This document shows, piece by piece, positions 8,801 to 17,866 of a stretch of 64,000 bases of DNA. A program made the translations under genes and the position numbers. Positions within the stretch are counted from its first letter, which is position 1. Each line of letters begins with the position of its first letter. The notes below the pieces were generated by a model. It worked only from the letters and a program-made list of their open reading frames with translations, did not search any database and was not told where the DNA came from. The stretch comes from Streptomyces sp. SID8352 (GTDB lineage: Bacteria; Actinomycetota; Actinomycetes; Streptomycetales; Streptomycetaceae), in the NCBI RefSeq assembly GCF_009862265.1, contig NZ_WWGX01000022.1:157551-221550 (forward strand), read 5' to 3'.

Positions 8801-9520
8801 GAGCGCACCGGCCACTACCGGCTCGCCGCCGCCGACTACCGGGCCGCCGCCGAGCGCGCCGAAGAGCTGGGCGCCCATGTCCAGGTCGACAACCTGGCCG
8901 CCCGGCTCGGCAGCGTCCTGCTCCAGACCGGGGACCCGGCCGACGCGGGACGGGGCGAGGAGATCCTGCGCGGGGTGATCGACCGCGCCGAGGGCGGCGG
9001 CCACCACAGCGCGACGCCCTCCGCCCGGCTCGGCCTCGCCGCCCATCTGGGGCTGACCGGCCGCACCGGGGAGGCCCGGGAGCAGCTCAGGCTGCTGCGC
9101 GAGGAGTTCTCCCTCTCCAGCTTCGCCGTCTTCGACGGCTTCATCCTCGCCTCGGAGAGCTGGATCGAGACGCTGGAGGGGCGGCACGGGGAGTCGCTGG
9201 CGATGGTCCGCGACGCGCTGCGGCGGGCCGAGGACCCGCTGTCCGCGGCCATCGCCCCGCACATGGGCTCCGTCTACCTGACCGTCGCGGCGATGGCGCT
9301 GGCCCGGCTGGACGGCGGCCGGCGGGCGGTGGACGCCGCCCGGTGCCTGGGCGCCGCGGACGCGCTGCTGCCCCCCGGCCATGTGCGGTCGGCCGTGGAG
9401 TGGGAGAGCCACGACCGTGCCCTGCTGCGGCTCCGGGAGGTCCTCGACGAGGACGCGCTGACGGCCGCCCGCGCCGAGGGCGGCGGTCTCTCCCTGGGGG
9501 AGGCCGCCGCCCTGGTGTGA
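5876..9520 (+). CDS. AfsR-like SARP-NTPase-TPR transcriptional regulator
   Basis: A 1214-residue multidomain regulator. Residues 4-95 form the OmpR-like DNA-binding domain (YRILGPTQALRPDG, then LRARLRRALG-type recognition region). Residues 100-245 are the bacterial transcriptional activation domain (DLYRFDRLAAEG to LGTDPGPELRALH). A Pro-rich linker spans about 250-375. The STAND ATPase follows, with Walker A LLGPGGAGKTRLSLEAA (residue ~405), Walker B MLIVLDNCEHV and an ATSREPLGVPGE sensor. The C-terminal 500 residues are helical TPR-like. Such proteins activate antibiotic or developmental genes. GTG at 5885 is an alternative start. It is convergent with the ABC transporter genes, so its target is not evident. 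The linker carries an unusual pentapeptide repeat. Confidence 0.9.
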   Translation: MEDVRYRILGPTQALRPDGTAVPVGGARLRALLTVLALRPGRAVPAGLLVEEVWGDEPPGDAPGALQALVARLRRALGAAAIASEGGGYRLVAAADDIDLYRFDRLAAEGTRALADGDPAKAAECLDDALALWSGPALADLPDRTSEAARWDTRRLDALRARHTAALGLGRAERSLPELTALCDSHPLDEPLQALRLRALRDTGRAAEALAAYEDVRRLLAERLGTDPGPELRALHARLLDPGGSGPGPARPGAASYTGPSLRGTPSTGPPDTGAPGPDVPHPDVPHPDVPHPDAPHPDAPHPAPARPGPAERPLGPGRPGPSRPAPAPSAPAAPGPARAPAPAAPAPGTRAPADSAPQGPRPAPAPGAPAARPRGNLRARLTSFVGRDADLAALREDLSGARLVTLLGPGGAGKTRLSLEAAEGAADAARDGAWLAELAPVDDPDAVPEAVLTAVGARETVLYGAGAEELRAVAERRATAVERLVEHCGRRRMLIVLDNCEHVVDAAARLAEELLARCPHLTVLATSREPLGVPGESLRPVEPLPEPAALRLLADRGAAARPGFRPGADEETAAACAEICRRLDGLPLAIELAAARLRMLTPRQIADRLDDRFRLLTSGSRTVLPRQQTLRAVVDWSWDLLDEDERDTLRRLSVFAGGCDLAAAEAVCGPTALDTLGSLVDKSLVVAAPSGDGEMRYRLLETVAEYARERLDEAGGRAGAERAHLTYYRELARTTDPLLRGPRQLAAVERLEREYENLRTALRHAVAQRDEQEALSLSLSLIWYWQMRDLRVEARNWLREVMGLGPDPFTEPARPAEPVWQRCTDVPPPLGGELLAEARRGVHLAHLACMDTELDAWQNPAAQRKLATIARTYEPGMPQTCTSPGLLWFFAVMLTGQVDRLHEIMDAAVRTCRETPGFEWELAGSLQMRANMLANRTHWAGDATRDADEALEIYERLGDGWGVAEALAARAEARERTGHYRLAAADYRAAAERAEELGAHVQVDNLAARLGSVLLQTGDPADAGRGEEILRGVIDRAEGGGHHSATPSARLGLAAHLGLTGRTGEAREQLRLLREEFSLSSFAVFDGFILASESWIETLEGRHGESLAMVRDALRRAEDPLSAAIAPHMGSVYLTVAAMALARLDGGRRAVDAARCLGAADALLPPGHVRSAVEWESHDRALLRLREVLDEDALTAARAEGGGLSLGEAAALV
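6710..6784 (+). repeat. Five tandem 15-bp units encoding Asp-Val/Ala-Pro-His-Pro
   Basis: Inside the AfsR-like gene, gac-gtA/gcg-ccg-cac-ccN is repeated five times in frame (residues ~279-303), giving DVPHP three times and then DAPHP twice. It lies in the disordered linker between the SARP and ATPase domains and is probably variable in copy number between strains. Confidence 0.9.
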
Positions 9521-9539
9521 GCCGCGGACGGCCCGCCGG

Positions 9540-10370
9540 TCAGCTCTTGGTGCGGAACTTGTGGATGGCGACCGGTGCCATCAGCGCGGTGATCCCCGCC
9601 GACCAGGCCAGCGTCATCCACAGGCCGTGGGCGACCGGACCGCCCACCATCAGACCGCGCGCGGCGTCGGCCAGGTTCGACAGCGGGTTGTACTCGGTGA
9701 AGTTGCGCAGCCAGCCCGGCATGGAACCGGTCGGCGCGAAGATCGAGGAGCCGAACTGGAGCGGCATCAGCACCAGAAAGCCCATCGCCTGCACGGACTG
9801 CGCGTTCTTCATCGTCACCCCGAGGGTGAGGAAGATCCACATCAGCGCGGAGCCGAACAGCACCGACAGGCCCACGGAGGCCACCAGACCCGGCCAGTTG
9901 GTGATGTCGAAGCCGACCAGGACGCCGACGATCAGCAGCACCACGGTGGCGAACAGCATCCGCAGCAGCTCCACCGCGATCTTGGCGAACAGCACCGAGC
10001 CGCGGCCGATCGGCAGGGACCGGAAGCGGTCCATCACGCCGGAGTTGAAGTCCTGGTTGAAGCCGGTGCCGACCCCCTGGGCCATGTTCATGCCCATCAT
10101 GGCCATCAGCCCGGGCACCACGTACTGCACGTACTCCTGCTGCCCGCCGCCGAGGGACTGGCCGATCGAGCCGCCGAAGACGTAGACGAACAGCAGGGTG
10201 AAGATCACCGGAAAGAGGATGGCGTCGAACATCGACTCCGGGTCCTGCCGGATCCACAGCAGGTTGCGGCGGACCAGGGCGCCGGTGTGCCGCAGATGCC
10301 CGCGCAGCGTGATCCGGCTGTCGGCGGCCGGGGCCGCGGGGGCGGACGTCATGGTGGTGGCGGCGCTCAT
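9540..10370 (-). CDS. ABC-2 type transporter permease (DrrB-like)
   Basis: A 276-residue membrane protein of the ABC-2 (DrrB/NodJ) family. An N-terminal cytoplasmic stretch is followed by six predicted membrane helices. Family features are RNLLWIRQDPESMFDAILFPVIFTLLF near residues 35-60, the VVPGLMAMMGMNMAQG loop and the FAPTGSMPGWLRNFTEYNPLSNLADAARGL segment before the last helix. With the ATPase gene upstream (ATGA overlap at 10367-10370) it forms a drug or lipid exporter of DrrAB type. The substrate is unknown. The gene is convergent with the AfsR-like gene, 19 bp away. Confidence 0.9.
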   Translation of the reverse strand: MSAATTMTSAPAAPAADSRITLRGHLRHTGALVRRNLLWIRQDPESMFDAILFPVIFTLLFVYVFGGSIGQSLGGGQQEYVQYVVPGLMAMMGMNMAQGVGTGFNQDFNSGVMDRFRSLPIGRGSVLFAKIAVELLRMLFATVVLLIVGVLVGFDITNWPGLVASVGLSVLFGSALMWIFLTLGVTMKNAQSVQAMGFLVLMPLQFGSSIFAPTGSMPGWLRNFTEYNPLSNLADAARGLMVGGPVAHGLWMTLAWSAGITALMAPVAIHKFRTKS

Positions 10371-11395
10371 ACGGCGACCTCCTCGCGGGTCTCGGCGGCC
10401 GGGGCGTCCTGCTGGTCACCGGAGGCGTGGTGGCCGGTGAGGGAGAGGAACACCTCGTCCAGGCTGGGCAGTTCGGTGGTGATGGAGGCGATGGTGACGC
10501 CGCGCGCGGTGACCGCGCCGACCACCGCGGTCAGTTGCTCGTCGCTGAGGATGGGCACCAGCACGGCGCCCGCCCCGTCGTCGACGGTGGAGGAGGCGAG
10601 GCCGGTGATGCCCAGCTCGTCCAGGAACGCGGCCAGGGGGCGGGTCTGCGCCGGATCGGCGGGGCGCACGCGCAGGGTCCGGCCGCCGACCCTGGCCTTC
10701 AGCTCCTCGATGCCGCCCCGGGCGATGACCCTGCCGCGGTCCACCACGGTCAGCTCGGAGGCGAGCTGCTCCGCCTCCTCCATGTACTGGGTGGTGAGCA
10801 GCACGGTGACGCCGTCGCCGACCATGCTCTTGACCTCGTCCCACACCTCGTTGCGGGTGCGCGGGTCCAGGCCGGTGGTGGGCTCGTCCAGGTAGAGGAC
10901 GGCCGGGCGGCCGATCATGGACGCGGCCAGGTCCAGGCGGCGCCGCATGCCGCCGGAGTAGGTGGCGGCGGGCCGCCGGGCGGCCTCGGTGAGGGAGAAC
11001 CGCTCCAGCAGCTCGTCGGCCCGCGCGCGGGCCTCCTTGCGGGGCAGGTCGAGCAGCCGGCCGATGAGGTAGAGGTTCTCCCAGCCGGGGAGCTTCTCGT
11101 CAACGGAGGCGTACTGCCCGGTGAGCCCTATCACCCGGCGGAGCTGGCGGGGCTGCCGCACGACGTCGTAGCCGGCGACGCGGGCCTCCCCGGAGTCGGG
11201 CGTGATCAGTGTGGACAGCACGCGGACCAGGGTGGTCTTCCCGGCGCCGTTGGGGCCCAGCACCCCCATGACGGTGCCCGGCCGCACATCCAGGTCGACG
11301 CCGTCCAGCGCCTTGGTCTCGCCGTAGTGCTTGACCAGCCCCCGTACGGTGACCGCGCCCTCGGCGGCCGGGGCGTTTCGATCGCTTCGCTTCAT
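10367..11395 (-). CDS. ABC transporter ATP-binding protein (DrrA-like)
   Basis: A 342-residue ATPase with Walker A GPNGAGKTT (residue ~48), the Q-loop region GLTGQYASVDEKL, signature YSGGMRRRLDLA, Walker B VLYLDEPTTGLD and a DrrA-type C-terminal extension (residues ~225-340) ending in PSLDEVFLSLTGH. It powers the permease encoded downstream; the stop/start overlap implies stoichiometric synthesis. ATG 11395 (MKRSDRNAPAAEG) was chosen because sequence upstream is low-complexity. In actinomycetes such pairs export drugs, lipids or secondary metabolites and often give self-resistance. Confidence 0.92.
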   Translation of the reverse strand: MKRSDRNAPAAEGAVTVRGLVKHYGETKALDGVDLDVRPGTVMGVLGPNGAGKTTLVRVLSTLITPDSGEARVAGYDVVRQPRQLRRVIGLTGQYASVDEKLPGWENLYLIGRLLDLPRKEARARADELLERFSLTEAARRPAATYSGGMRRRLDLAASMIGRPAVLYLDEPTTGLDPRTRNEVWDEVKSMVGDGVTVLLTTQYMEEAEQLASELTVVDRGRVIARGGIEELKARVGGRTLRVRPADPAQTRPLAAFLDELGITGLASSTVDDGAGAVLVPILSDEQLTAVVGAVTARGVTIASITTELPSLDEVFLSLTGHHASGDQQDAPAAETREEVAV

Positions 11396-11569
11396 GCCCC
11401 AGACGCTCCCACGCGGCACTGACAAACCTCCGACAGGCCGCCGACATCCCGGGGGGCCGCCGCCGGGCCGCCGACATCCCGCCGACACGTCGGACCGTCC
11501 GGTGGCGGGGCGGGAGGGCCCCGGCAGGGCGCGCCCCCGCGTACGGCACCGCGGGGCCCCGGCAACGGG

Positions 11570-11606
11570 ACCGGCCCCGCCGACCGGGGTGGCCGACGGG
11601 GCCGGT
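11570..11606. terminator. Hairpin downstream of panB
   Basis: ACCGGCCCCG (11570-11579) pairs perfectly with CGGGGCCGGT (11597-11606) around a 17-base loop, 34 bp past the panB stop on the minus strand. There is no U-tract, which is usual for Streptomyces terminators. Confidence 0.5.
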
Positions 11607-11639
11607 GCGGTGCCGCGGTGGCCCCGGGCGGGGCCTTCC

Positions 11640-12515
11640 CTAGTGGACGGAGTGCTCCTCCAGCGGGAACGTTCCGCCGACGACGTCCTCGGCGTACGCC
11701 TTCGCCGCGTCGCCGATGATCCCGCGCAGGTCGGCGTACTGCTTCACGAACTTCGGCACCCGCCCGCCGGTCAGTCCGAGCATGTCGGTCCACACCAGCA
11801 CCTGGGCGTCCGTCCCCGCGCCCGCGCCGATGCCCACCGTCGGGATGTGCAGCGTCCGCGTCACCTCGGCGGCCAGCTCCGCCGGGACCAGCTCCAGGAC
11901 GACCGCGAAGGCGCCGGCGTCCTGCACCGCCTTGGCGTCGCGCAGCAACTGCTGGGCAGCCTCCTCGCCCCGGCCCTGCACGCGGTAGCCCATCGCGTTG
12001 ACCGACTGCGGGGTGAGCCCGATGTGGGCCATCACCGGGATGCCCGCCCCGACCAGCAGCTCGATCTGCCGGTGCGAGCGCTCGCCGCCCTCCAGCTTGA
12101 CCGCCCCGGCTCCGGCCTCCTTGACCAGGCGGGTGGCCGAGCGCAGCGCCTGCACCGGCCCCTCCTGGTACGAGCCGAACGGCAGGTCGGCCACGACCAG
12201 GGCGCGGCTCGTGCCCCGGACGACCGCCGCGGTCAGCATCGTCATCTCGTCCAGCGTCACGGGCACCGTGGTCTCGTAGCCCAGGTGACAGTTGCCCGCT
12301 GAGTCCCCGACGAGCAGCACGGGGATGCCCGCCTCGTCGAAGACGGACGCCGTCGAGGCGTCGTAGGCGGTGAGCATGGGCCACCTCTCGCCCCGCTCCT
12401 TGGCGACGGCGATGTCCCGCACGGTGATGCGCCGGCTGCTCCTGCCCCCGTACAGCGTGGGACCGGCCCCGGCGGGCGGGTGCTGGGGGGTCTGGGCAGC
12501 GGAAGGCTGCGTCAT
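11640..12515 (-). CDS. panB: 3-methyl-2-oxobutanoate hydroxymethyltransferase
   Basis: A 291-residue PanB, the first committed enzyme of pantothenate and CoA synthesis. It transfers a hydroxymethyl group from methylenetetrahydrofolate to 2-oxoisovalerate. Family landmarks are [28 protein letters not shown] (metal-binding Asp), [26 protein letters not shown] and the [19 protein letters not shown] block. The N-terminal 25 residues are a Pro/Ala-rich extension common in actinobacterial copies. It is transcribed alone, away from the divergent MFS gene 277 bp upstream. Confidence 0.97.
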   Translation of the reverse strand: MTQPSAAQTPQHPPAGAGPTLYGGRSSRRITVRDIAVAKERGERWPMLTAYDASTASVFDEAGIPVLLVGDSAGNCHLGYETTVPVTLDEMTMLTAAVVRGTSRALVVADLPFGSYQEGPVQALRSATRLVKEAGAGAVKLEGGERSHRQIELLVGAGIPVMAHIGLTPQSVNAMGYRVQGRGEEAAQQLLRDAKAVQDAGAFAVVLELVPAELAAEVTRTLHIPTVGIGAGAGTDAQVLVWTDMLGLTGGRVPKFVKQYADLRGIIGDAAKAYAEDVVGGTFPLEEHSVH

Positions 12516-12750
12516 GGCAACGGCTCCTTCATGTCATCTCGTGGCGCCCTGACGGCGTCCCCGGATCGTTTCCATGGTGGCACCCGGGTCCGCCGGATGG
12601 CTAGGGCCTCTCGTCCGGATCAGGCCGGATCAGGGAGCGGGCCTGATCCGGACGAACGACCCCGGGGCACCCCCGCCTCCGCCGGACGGCGGGCGGCCCG
12701 CTCCGGCCGGGTACCCGCTCCGGCACCGTAAAAGCTCGGTAAGATTTCCG

Positions 12751-12769
12751 ATACGGAACCGTCTCGTAT
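12751..12769. promoter_or_regulatory. Probable TetR operator upstream of the MFS exporter
   Basis: ATACGGAACCGTCTCGTAT is an imperfect inverted repeat (ATACG/CGTAT outer arms, AC/GT inner arms), 24 bp before the MFS start codon, in a locally AT-richer stretch. The TetR gene lies just downstream of the exporter, the common layout for self-regulated efflux. No direct proof. Confidence 0.5.
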
Positions 12770-12792
12770 TGTAAATACCCTAGGCTCGGCCC

Positions 12793-14385
12793 ATGACTAC
12801 TCCTGCCGCCCCGGCCTCCCGGCGCATACCGGAAGAGGTCCACCGGCGCCGCTGGGCCATCCTCGGTGTGCTCATGCTGGCCCTGCTGATCGTGGTGCTC
12901 GACAACTCGATCCTGAACGTCGCCATCAAGACCATCTCCACGCCCGGACCCACCGGGCTCGGCGCCAGCCAGAGCGAGCTGGAATGGGCGATCAACTCCT
13001 ACACCCTCGTCTTCGCCGGACTGCTCTTCACCGCCGGACTGCTCGGTGACCGGCTGGGCCGCAAGAAGGTGCTGCTCGGCGGACTCCTGGTGTTCGGCCT
13101 GGGCTCCGCGCTGGCCGCCTTCTCCGGCTCGCCCGGCGAGCTGATCGCCTACCGCGCGGTGATGGGCCTCGGCGCCGCCTTCGTCATGCCCGCCACCCTC
13201 GCGGTCCTCATGCACGTCTTCGAACGCGACGAGCAGCCCAAGGCCATCGGCCTGTGGGCGGGCGGCGTCGGCCTGGCCATCGCCATCGGCCCGATCACCG
13301 GCGGCCTGCTGCTGGACCACTTCTGGTGGGGCTCGGTCTTCCTGGTCAACGTGCCGATCGTCGCGCTGGCCGTCGTGCTGATGCTCTGGCTGGTCCCCGA
13401 CTCCCGCGACCCCCGGCCCGGACGCCTCGACCCGATCGGCGTCCTGCTCTCCGTCGTCGGCCTGGTCCTGCTGGTCTACGGCATCATCAAGGGCGGCCAG
13501 CTCGCCGACTTCACCGACCCCGCCGTCCTCGCCACCTGCGGCGCGGGACTCGCGGTCCTCGTCGTCTTCGTCGTCTTCGAGAAGCGCAGCGACCATCCGT
13601 CCATCGACATCGGCCACTTCCGGAACAAGGTCTTCTCCGCCGCCGTCTCCGCCATCGCGCTGGTCTTCTTCGCGCTGATGGGCGTCACCTTCTTCTCCGT
13701 CTTCTACCTGCAGAGCGTGCTCGGCCACACCCCGCTGGAGACCGGTCTGCTGATGCTGCCGCTGGCCGTCGCGCAACTGGTCTTCGCGCCCCGTGCCCGC
13801 CTGCTCGTCGACCGCTTCGGCTACCGGGCCACCACCAGCGTGGGCATGGGCCTCGTCGCCCTGATGCTGGCCGCGTTCGCCACCCTGGACACCGGTACGC
13901 CGCTCTGGCTGCTGGAGATCTACTTCTTCCTGATGGGCACCGGCATGGCGCACATCATGACCCCGACCAGCGTCGTCATCATGCAGGCCCTGCCCCGGGA
14001 GAAGGCCGGCTCGGCCTCCGCGCTCAGCAACACCTTCCGCCAGGTCGGCGGCGCCCTCGGCATCGCCGTCCTCGGTTCGGTGCTCTCCACCGCCTACCGC
14101 GACGGCATCGAGGGCGACCTCGGCGTGGTCCCCGCCGCGCTGCGGCACACCGCCGGCGAGTCCATCGAGGCCACCCTCGGCGTCGCCGCCGGGCTCGGAC
14201 CGCGGGGCGAGGCCCTGGTCGGCCCCGCCAACGACGCCTTCCTGCACGCCATGCACATCACCGCCGTCTGGGGCGCGGGCGTCGCCGTGATCGGCGTGGT
14301 CGTCCTGGCGCTCTTCCTGCCCGGCCGGGTCCCGGCGGACGTGTCCCGCGAGCCCGGGGCGGAACCGGCGGGCGCGGTGGAGTGA
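12793..14385 (+). CDS. MFS multidrug exporter, DHA2 (EmrB/QacA) family, 14 TM
   Basis: A 530-residue permease with about 14 membrane helices. Landmarks are [16 protein letters not shown] in helix 1, the motif A-like [16 protein letters not shown] (residues ~77-92), motif C-like [32 protein letters not shown], and [28 protein letters not shown] near residue 400. DHA2 proteins exchange drugs or lipophilic cations for protons. The TetR gene 61 bp downstream is probably co-transcribed and represses the pair through the site at 12751-12769. The substrate is unknown. Confidence 0.93.
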   Translation: MTTPAAPASRRIPEEVHRRRWAILGVLMLALLIVVLDNSILNVAIKTISTPGPTGLGASQSELEWAINSYTLVFAGLLFTAGLLGDRLGRKKVLLGGLLVFGLGSALAAFSGSPGELIAYRAVMGLGAAFVMPATLAVLMHVFERDEQPKAIGLWAGGVGLAIAIGPITGGLLLDHFWWGSVFLVNVPIVALAVVLMLWLVPDSRDPRPGRLDPIGVLLSVVGLVLLVYGIIKGGQLADFTDPAVLATCGAGLAVLVVFVVFEKRSDHPSIDIGHFRNKVFSAAVSAIALVFFALMGVTFFSVFYLQSVLGHTPLETGLLMLPLAVAQLVFAPRARLLVDRFGYRATTSVGMGLVALMLAAFATLDTGTPLWLLEIYFFLMGTGMAHIMTPTSVVIMQALPREKAGSASALSNTFRQVGGALGIAVLGSVLSTAYRDGIEGDLGVVPAALRHTAGESIEATLGVAAGLGPRGEALVGPANDAFLHAMHITAVWGAGVAVIGVVVLALFLPGRVPADVSREPGAEPAGAVE

Positions 14386-14446
14386 CGCCGCGCCCCCGCG
14401 ACGGGGGACAATCAGTGCCCGCCAGCAAGGGAGAGGACACCGCGAC

Positions 14447-15094
14447 GTGAGCCCCGCCGACCACCGCCCGGAGAGCGACTGCCCCCCTCGGGGACGACCC
14501 CGCAGCGAGGCGGTCGAACGCGCCATCATCGAGGGCGTGATGGAACTGCTGGAGCAGGGCATCCCGCTCGCGGAGCTGTCCATCGAGGGCATCGCCCGCA
14601 CCGCGGGCGTCGGCAAGGCCGCGATCTACCGGCGCTGGCGGGGCAAGGACGAGCTGTTCGTCGACGTCCTGCGCGCCGTCGAGCCCCCCGACCCGCCGCT
14701 GCCCGGCACCTCCATGCGCGACGACCTCGTCGTCCTGCTGGAGTGGCTGCGGCGGCGCGGACTGGCCGCCCGCTCGTCCGCGCTGGTGCACAGCGTGCAC
14801 TCGCAGATGAAGAGCAGCCCGAAGGTCTGGGCCGCCTACCACACCACCGTCGTCGAACCCCGGCGCAGGATCGGCATCGAGGTCCTGCGCCGGGGCCGGG
14901 ACAACGGCGAACTCCGGTCGGACGTCGACCTGGAGGTGCTCAACGACATCTTCGTCGGCCCCATGCTGGTGCGCGCCATCCTGCACCCGGAGGCCGGGCT
15001 CCCCGAGGGGCTGGCCGAACAAATCGTGGACACCGTCCTGGAGGGCCTGCGCCCGCCCGTCGCCGCGCGACCCGCCGCCGGGCCGCCCGTGTGA
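14447..15094 (+). CDS. TetR/AcrR-family regulator of the MFS exporter
   Basis: A 215-residue regulator. Residues 20-67 form the TetR HTH (ELSIEGIARTAGVGKAAIYRRWRGKDELFVDVL). The C-terminal ligand domain (VEPRRRIGIEVLRRGRDNGELRSDVDLEVLNDIFVGPMLVRAI) resembles TetR_C_11-type domains. The GTG start at 14447 has an AGGGAGAGGACA ribosome site upstream. It follows the exporter with a 61-bp gap on the same strand, which suggests drug-responsive control of that exporter and of itself. Confidence 0.9.
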   Translation: MSPADHRPESDCPPRGRPRSEAVERAIIEGVMELLEQGIPLAELSIEGIARTAGVGKAAIYRRWRGKDELFVDVLRAVEPPDPPLPGTSMRDDLVVLLEWLRRRGLAARSSALVHSVHSQMKSSPKVWAAYHTTVVEPRRRIGIEVLRRGRDNGELRSDVDLEVLNDIFVGPMLVRAILHPEAGLPEGLAEQIVDTVLEGLRPPVAARPAAGPPV

Positions 15095-15393
15095 CGCCCC
15101 CTCGGGGCGGGAGCCCGACGGTACGGGGAGGGCGACCGCGCGGGCCGCACCGGTGGGGCGCGGAGGGCCGGGTGGCACCGGGGGCGGGGCCCGGTGACGG
15201 TACGGCAGGGGAGCCGATTGTGCGGGTTCTGTCACAGAGCGCGCCCTCCCGGCCCGTTCCGGAACTCCGCGCGGCGGCCCGTTCGTCATCCTGCCGGTAC
15301 GGCCGTCCGCGGGGCGGCGGGAACGGAGCCGCTCATCCCCTAGGGTCTGAGACGCGGGGAGACGGTGGGCACGGCAGGCAGTGAGGCGGCGGT

Positions 15394-16434
15394 ATGGCGC
15401 AGCAGGCGTACATGGCGGACACGGACAACGGCGGCCCGGGACCCGAGCGCCGAGGAGCCCGGTTCCGGCGCCTGTTCAGCGGATGGCGCGGCGACCGGGG
15501 CGTCTGGCGCCGGGGCCTGGTCACCGCCGCCGTCGCCCTGGCCCTCGCCGCGGTCATGGCGGCGCACGCGCAGATCCCGAACACCATCGGCAACCTCGGC
15601 AGCCTCACGGAGACCTTCCTGCCCTGGTTCGGCCTGCTGGTCCCGGTGCTGCTGCTGGTCGCCCTGCTCCGCAAGTCGCTGACTGCGCTGATCGCCCTGG
15701 TGCTCCCGGCCACCGTGTGGTGCAACCTCTTCGGCGGCCTGCTCTTCGACAAGACCGGCCCCGGCGGCGACCTGATGGTGGCCACCCACAACGTCAACGC
15801 CGACAACGCCGACCCGGAGGGCACCGCCCGTGCCGTGGCCGCCTCCGGCGCGGACATCCTGGCGCTGGAGGAGCTGAAGGCGTCAGCGGTCCCCACCTAC
15901 GAGAAGGCCCTGGCGCCGACGTACCGCCACCACGCGGTGGTGGGCACGGTGGGGCTCTGGAGCAAGTACCCGATGGGCGAGGTCCGGGCCGTGGACATCC
16001 TGCTCGGCTGGAAGCGCGCGATGCGCGCCACGGTCACCACCCCGGACGGGCCCGTCGCGGTGTACGTCGCCCATCTGCCCTCCGTGCGCGTCAAGTTGGA
16101 GGCCGGGTTCACCGCCCGCCAGCGGGACAAGAGCGCCGACGCCCTCGGTGAGGCCATCGCCGACGAGACGCTCCCGCGCAAGATCCTGCTCGGCGACCTC
16201 AACGGCACCATGAACGACCGGTCGCTGAACGCCGTCACCTCCCAGATGCGCTCCTCGCAGGGCGCGGCGGGCAACGGATTCGGCTTCAGCTGGCCGGCCT
16301 CCTTCCCGATGGCCCGCATCGACCAGATCCTCGTCACCGGCGTGGAGCCGAGGAGCAGTTGGACCCTCCCGGCGACCGGCAGCGACCACCTCCCGCTCGC
16401 CGCCCGGCTCACCCTGCACCCCGACGGGTCCTGA
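15394..16434 (+). CDS. Endonuclease/exonuclease/phosphatase-family membrane protein
   Basis: A 346-residue protein with three predicted N-terminal membrane helices (residues ~40-60, 70-92, 97-115), followed by an extracytoplasmic EEP-fold catalytic domain. Motifs in order are MVATHNVNADNADPEG, the metal-binding Glu in ILALEELKAS, VYVAHLPS, GDLNGTMND and the C-terminal SDHLPLAARL with the catalytic Asp-His. Relatives are vancomycin-resistance VanJ-like and phosphodiesterase-like proteins acting on lipid or nucleotide phosphates at the cell surface. It stands alone; ATG 15412 is an alternative start. The substrate is unknown. Confidence 0.88.
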   Translation: MAQQAYMADTDNGGPGPERRGARFRRLFSGWRGDRGVWRRGLVTAAVALALAAVMAAHAQIPNTIGNLGSLTETFLPWFGLLVPVLLLVALLRKSLTALIALVLPATVWCNLFGGLLFDKTGPGGDLMVATHNVNADNADPEGTARAVAASGADILALEELKASAVPTYEKALAPTYRHHAVVGTVGLWSKYPMGEVRAVDILLGWKRAMRATVTTPDGPVAVYVAHLPSVRVKLEAGFTARQRDKSADALGEAIADETLPRKILLGDLNGTMNDRSLNAVTSQMRSSQGAAGNGFGFSWPASFPMARIDQILVTGVEPRSSWTLPATGSDHLPLAARLTLHPDGS

Positions 16435-16688
16435 CCCGTCCGGGGGCGCGGGGCCCGCCCCCGGCCACCGCCGCCCCGACGGTCAACACCCGCCGCGACG
16501 CCTTCACTTGACGGGGCGAGGGCGGTATTCTGGTTCGCGCTGTCCATCACTCCGGACCCGGTAGGGAGCGGCCCGACCCACACAGACACCGCCTACGCAC
16601 GCGCGGGTACAGGGACCCGGCACGTGCGACCCCCGTGGAGGTCTCGCGGGGCGCGTTGTCCGTGTGCGCCAAGTCCGCGGAGGTACCC

Positions 16689-17081
16689 ATGGACAGCACG
16701 ATCATTCTCGTCGTACTCGCCTGCTTCGGCGTCCTGGCCATCTTCGTCTGGTCGTTGCAGAGCTTCCTCAAGCAACTGCAGGGATTCCTCGACGACCTGC
16801 CCGAGTTCTTCGCCTCCTACCACCGCGCCCGGCGCGCGATGCGCGACCGGGGCGAGCGGGGCGAGCGGGACCCGGAGCGGCCGACGGAGGCGGATCCGCC
16901 CCGGGCGGACGCGGACGTCGTACCGGGACCGCCCGCGCCGAGGCCCGGGGCGCCGGAGTTCGAGCCGGCGGCCCCGGCTCCGCGGGAGGCCGCGGCTCCG
17001 GGGGAGGCGGCGGACCCCGCGCAGCCCGTGGTGGGGGACGCGGGCCCCCGGGAGGCGCCCCGGCGCGGCACGCCCGCCTGA
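16689..17081 (+). CDS. Small single-pass membrane protein, unknown function
   Basis: A 130-residue protein with one N-terminal membrane helix (IILVVLACFGVLAIFVW, residues 4-20), an amphipathic segment (LQSFLKQLQGFLDDLPEFFASYHRARRAMRD) and a long disordered Pro/Ala/Glu-rich tail. ATG 16689 is preferred over the earlier in-frame start because a GGAGG site (16679-16683) precedes it. No domain or family function is recognised. It is a lone gene between the EEP protein and a convergent hypothetical. Confidence 0.7.
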   Translation: MDSTIILVVLACFGVLAIFVWSLQSFLKQLQGFLDDLPEFFASYHRARRAMRDRGERGERDPERPTEADPPRADADVVPGPPAPRPGAPEFEPAAPAPREAAAPGEAADPAQPVVGDAGPREAPRRGTPA

Positions 17082-17188
17082 CCGTGGCCGCCGGGGGAGG
17101 CCGGTGCCCGCCTGACCGTGACCGCCGGGAGACCCGTGCCCGCCTGACCGCTCCCGTCCGGGGCACGGTCGGCGGTCCGGGCCGCTCC

Positions 17189-17761
17189 TCAGGAGTTCTC
17201 GACGAAGCCCGCGACGACGTCCACGGCCAGGCCGTCCGCGTCCAGCCGCCCGAAGAAGTGGACCGCCCCGTACCCGAACTGGTACTCGGTCACCACGTCG
17301 TCGTCGACCGGGTAGCCGTCCTCGTCGAAGGTGAACAGGAACCGTAGGCCGGCATCCAGCAGGGGCCGCACGGACGACTCCTCCCACTGCACCCGGTGCG
17401 CCTCGTCGGCGATCCGGATCAGCGCCGGGTCCGGCGCCCCGGGAGCCCCGGCCTCAAGCGACCGGCTCGCGAGGAACGGATGGGCTCCGGGGGCCCGCGC
17501 GCACCTCGGGGACGGGGAGTGCAGCACCGCGCGCAGGGCGATGTCCGGATGGCGGTCGTTGGGATCGCCGACGGCGTACCCCCGCCGCACGAGGACGGAG
17601 ACCTCGCGGTCCGCCTGCCACGGTGCGGTGCCCGCGGCGAGGGTGAACAGGTAGTGGTGCGTGTCCAGAACGGGGTGACCGGCGAGAACCCCCGGCGGAT
17701 CGCCCCCCAGCCGGGAACCGGTCACCGAGTCGCCCCGCGCGACCTTGAGCAGCACCACCAT
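17189..17761 (-). CDS. Conserved hypothetical protein
   Basis: A 190-residue soluble protein beginning MVVLLKVARGDSVTGSRLGG at ATG 17761; the upstream in-frame start adds only nine residues. The composition is mixed and coding-like (VREVSVLVRRGY-type strands, LLDAGLRFLFTFDEDGYPVDDDVVTEYQFGYG near the end). No family is recognised. It lies 105 bp downstream of the glnA2 stop, reading the same way but probably separately expressed. No regulatory clue is visible. Confidence 0.7.
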   Translation of the reverse strand: MVVLLKVARGDSVTGSRLGGDPPGVLAGHPVLDTHHYLFTLAAGTAPWQADREVSVLVRRGYAVGDPNDRHPDIALRAVLHSPSPRCARAPGAHPFLASRSLEAGAPGAPDPALIRIADEAHRVQWEESSVRPLLDAGLRFLFTFDEDGYPVDDDVVTEYQFGYGAVHFFGRLDADGLAVDVVAGFVENS

Positions 17762-17866
17762 CCCGCCATCGTAGGCGCCCCGGGACACCCGCGCGGGAGG
17801 CGCCCGGCGCCCGGTCCGGCGCCCCGGGCCGACACCCTGGGGACGCCCGCCCGGACCCGGCCCGCC

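Noticed and set aside
12526-12750. Small ORFs upstream of the MFS gene
   Set aside because: Low-complexity frames ending near the promoter; no conserved start or ribosome site.
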